A stretch of 24,929 nucleotides of DNA from a virus. Every line of letters starts with the position of its first letter. Positions within the stretch are counted from its first letter, which is position 1. The stretch lies in IMG/VR virus record IMGVR_UViG_3300006793_000260, positions 1 through 24,929 of that record, one strand, 5' to 3'. The position numbers and the translations under genes are program-made. Of this stretch, positions 22,636-24,929 are shown one piece after another. The notes below the pieces were generated by a model. It saw only the letters and a list, made by a program, of their open reading frames with translations, was not told where the DNA came from and did no database searches.

Positions 22636-23526
22636 TTAATCGCTCGATTCCAATACTGGCATTAGTCCTCCGGTAACTCCGCCGGACGGAGTCGCTAAGT
22701 CGTCGTCAAACTCGTCCAAGGAGATTGATCTGACTCCAGTAAAGTCGATAACCTCTTCTAATTTTTCGTCTACCCAACGCTCAAACTCTTCAATTTTTGC
22801 TTTAGGTATCTCCCCATTTTTATTAAGTTTTTCCAACTCCTGTTTTTTATTTTCTTGCTCGGTCACAAATGGCTCAACTTGTTTACGTATACACTCCGCA
22901 TTCCAAAATAATTTTGAAGCAAGATCCCACCCACAATTATTCGGGAAACGAATGTCGGCAGATATTTCTTGTTCCGGGTTGTTTTGTTTTATCGAGTCTA
23001 TTTCCCAAGGCGCGGGTGCGTACAGATACAATTGAACGGATCGTCTAACTCCTAGCGCGTCGCCAATTTTCATTTTGTATGTTGCATCTTTTGCGTCTTC
23101 GCACTCCCAAATATCTCTTAAATTATCGAGTACCCAAAATGCTGGCGTTCTAGTTTTCCCACTAACATTTGATAAATCTAATTTGTGTAGAGTAATGTCC
23201 TCCTCCTGCTGCAAAATAGAAAGACGATCTTTTTCAAAACTGTCTTGAGTGGATTTAATTTTTTTACGAACCTGCTCTTTTTTCTTACCTGACAAATCAG
23301 ATAATTGTTGTTGCAGTTCAGCAATCTCTTTTTGGTACGCCTCTTCTAAACCACGTAACGGTTTTAGAGGTATGTCCAAATAATCTGCCGTCCTGTTGAG
23401 GCTGTACGCCGCTTTGATTCCCATGTCGTAATCACTGTTAACTCGCGATTCGCCTTGGGGTTGTAATTCGTCAATGGCTCTGTACATCGCCACTGCGTCC
23501 ATTATTTTTTGTTTTGCTGATGCCAT
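22636..23526 (-). CDS. Coiled-coil protein, 296 aa, between fibre genes, unknown
   Basis: No family is recognised. A helical start MASAKQKIMDAVAMYRAIDELQ is followed by a coiled coil at about 60-110 (EIAELQQQLSDLSGKKKEQV), a mixed central domain (about 125-210) with WVLDNLRDIWECED and SVQLYLYAPAPWEID, a second helical stretch (about 215-265), and an acidic/Gly tail. There is no signal peptide or membrane segment. It is joined TAAATG to the collar gene and lies 13 bases after the preceding fibre gene. The location suggests a fibre-assembly chaperone or a virion component; the sequence does not decide. Confidence 0.7.
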   Translation of the reverse strand: MASAKQKIMDAVAMYRAIDELQPQGESRVNSDYDMGIKAAYSLNRTADYLDIPLKPLRGLEEAYQKEIAELQQQLSDLSGKKKEQVRKKIKSTQDSFEKDRLSILQQEEDITLHKLDLSNVSGKTRTPAFWVLDNLRDIWECEDAKDATYKMKIGDALGVRRSVQLYLYAPAPWEIDSIKQNNPEQEISADIRFPNNCGWDLASKLFWNAECIRKQVEPFVTEQENKKQELEKLNKNGEIPKAKIEEFERWVDEKLEEVIDFTGVRSISLDEFDDDLATPSGGVTGGLMPVLESSD

Positions 23527-23539
23527 GTTTAGGGATTTT

Positions 23540-24929
23540 TTATGCTACTATAGTTACCGTGTACTCATTTGAGGTTGCGACTTCCTGTAGACTGACAGTT
23601 ATGTTATTGGCGTTAGTGTACGACCAGTCAACCTCAAAATATTCTCCGCTCGACGTATCTCGCATTGTTACCGCCGCTGGGGCTCCACCAAGATTGTGAG
23701 TTACCGTGAAACTTGTCGCGGAACCGTTACCTATTGTTGTTTCATAAACTTGAGCAATTCGGGCCCGGTTACCTGATGACCTAGTAAAATATAAACGTGC
23801 ATTTGTCTCATTCGAAAACTCAAACAGCCCTGTCACCATGGAGCCCGAAGACAGTAGAGCTTTACTATCTAATTTGAGATAGCTGGGAATTACGTGACCG
23901 GAGGATGTGAGTTCTAATCGACTTGTGCCGCCTGTGACAAATTTTAAATGATCTGCACCAGCGCGAAACATTCCGGTGTTGGTGTCAGCCCTGAAACTAA
24001 AGCTGGGATAAGTATTATTACCGTCACCAGCGTAATAGGAGTTTTGAGCGTAAACCGATCCGCCTGTCGTAACTTTAAGCTTATAATTTGCGTCATACTC
24101 CGATTGACTGCCTGTCTGGTCCCAACCGATCACATAAGCATTAAATGCCCCACCATACATCAACCCAGCGAACCACTCTTCACCTGTGTATGTGGAGTTT
24201 TCGAAGAAAAGTCCTTGAGCCCTGCTTTCGTAGCCTTTGAATTTAATTATGCTAGTGTAAGCAGGTGATCCACTGTCATCACTCGCTTCGATCAGCAAAC
24301 TAGTTGATGTTCGACTTCCTCCTATTCGGGCATCTCCGTCAACATCGAGTCTGTAGTTTGCGTTTGGTGTGCAGTTAATACCAACGTTACCAACAGAATC
24401 AATACGCATTCTTTCTGCTGTATTACCACCACTTCTAGTATCAAATCTTAAGTAGCCATTAGAACCATCTACTCGTTTACCAAATATAGCAGCATGAGCT
24501 GAATTGGTTGCCCAACCTGATGTTGTTGATTGAAAATATATTCCTTGCCCACTATCAGCAGAAGTTGAATTAGCGGTAAGGAACAAATCTCCCGACATTC
24601 CGTGAATAAGAGCAGCAGGAGAATCAGTGCCGAATCCAACGTTGCCTCCATTCTTAAATGTTGCAACCGCATGTCCAACACTGCTTGATGATGCACTGAT
24701 CCCGGCGATTACTATTGCGTTATCAGACCCACCTCCGAAATCGCCTCTGTAGGCGATATTCATTCCGTTATTAAAACCTGCTCCTGTGGTTTCTGAAAAC
24801 TGGATTGCAGGTGCGTTGCTGGTGTCCGATTGCAAGACCAATACATTGTCTACAGATCCTGCGCTACCGCTTCCAGTTATGTGAAGTTTAGCTTGTGGCG
24901 ATACCTGATTGATCCCAACGTTGCCTCCA
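23540..24929 (-). CDS. Tail fibre protein, N-terminus cut by right window edge
   Basis: The frame is open from the right edge to a stop at 23540, giving 462 residues in the window. A TTG at 24841 is not the start, because the frame continues upstream with GNVGINQVSPQAKLHITGSG, a classical fibre repeat. Further repeats include GNVGFGTDSPAALIHG and GNVGINCTPNANYRLDVDG with DARIGG. The C-terminal domain begins near the VYETTIGNGSATSFTVTHNLGG segment and ends VTIVA, a small beta domain found at the end of many short-tail fibres. No C-terminal self-cleaving S74 peptidase signature is visible. The fibre probably binds the host surface. The N-terminal attachment part is outside the window. Confidence 0.85.
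   Translation of the reverse strand, partial: GGNVGINQVSPQAKLHITGSGSAGSVDNVLVLQSDTSNAPAIQFSETTGAGFNNGMNIAYRGDFGGGSDNAIVIAGISASSSSVGHAVATFKNGGNVGFGTDSPAALIHGMSGDLFLTANSTSADSGQGIYFQSTTSGWATNSAHAAIFGKRVDGSNGYLRFDTRSGGNTAERMRIDSVGNVGINCTPNANYRLDVDGDARIGGSRTSTSLLIEASDDSGSPAYTSIIKFKGYESRAQGLFFENSTYTGEEWFAGLMYGGAFNAYVIGWDQTGSQSEYDANYKLKVTTGGSVYAQNSYYAGDGNNTYPSFSFRADTNTGMFRAGADHLKFVTGGTSRLELTSSGHVIPSYLKLDSKALLSSGSMVTGLFEFSNETNARLYFTRSSGNRARIAQVYETTIGNGSATSFTVTHNLGGAPAAVTMRDTSSGEYFEVDWSYTNANNITVSLQEVATSNEYTVTIVA

Noticed and set aside
22636-23526. Tape-measure protein
   Set aside because: The protein is only 296 residues, has no hydrophobic segments and lies between fibres, whereas tape measures are much longer.
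24839-24841. TTG as start of the right-edge fibre gene
   Set aside because: The frame continues upstream to the window edge with clear fibre repeat sequence (GNVGIN, AKLHITGSG), so the gene is simply cut off.

Overview
The window is the virion-structure and DNA-packaging region of a tailed double-stranded DNA phage (or a prophage of one). Every gene I can support lies on the minus strand. Genes are tightly packed, with ATGA, GTGA and TAA(A)ATG junctions, and there are no tRNA, rRNA, CRISPR or insertion-sequence signals. The mix of an SU10/P22-like portal, an SU10-type HK97-fold capsid protein, a short adaptor, a P22 gp10-like nozzle, internal virion proteins, and no tape measure or contractile sheath points to a short-tailed (podovirus-like) virion. 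The host cannot be read from the sequence. I suspect an aquatic or metagenomic phage, but that is only a guess.

Layout in transcription order (right to left). At 24929-21847 are tail fibre genes: a fibre cut by the right edge, an unknown coiled-coil protein, and a collagen-like/tail-collar protein. At 21868-20889 are a GT-A-type glycosyltransferase and a coiled-coil protein in the place where a small terminase subunit would be expected. At 20819-18193 are the large terminase and three small unknown proteins. At 18200-13401 are the portal, a small helical protein, a scaffold-like protein with Glu/Pro repeats, and the major capsid protein. At 13386-12846 are two small proteins, then two hairpins, the second of which resembles an intrinsic terminator. 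At 12837-9930 are the head-tail adaptor and a duplicated set of short tail appendage genes. At 9937-4533 lies the most unusual part: a 752-residue protein with a nozzle-like N-terminus, a purple-acid-phosphatase-type metallophosphoesterase, a bacterial Ig-like (BIG2) domain and a von Willebrand A (VWA) domain; then a second glycosyltransferase-like gene; then a 725-residue nozzle protein that appears to lack its own N-terminus. At 4470-1 are three probable internal or ejected virion proteins. The last is at least 811 residues, is cut by the left edge, and carries a zincin-like HEALGH...EEIFAE signature.

How the genes fit together. The terminase and portal pack DNA into a shell made by the scaffold and capsid proteins. 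The adaptor and nozzle close the neck. The fibres and collar proteins bind the host. The proteins at the left end probably travel inside the particle and are ejected. The two glycosyltransferase-like genes and the phosphoesterase/VWA fusion are accessory insertions that suggest the phage modifies surface glycans or phosphorylated surface or extracellular compounds. That last step is inference.
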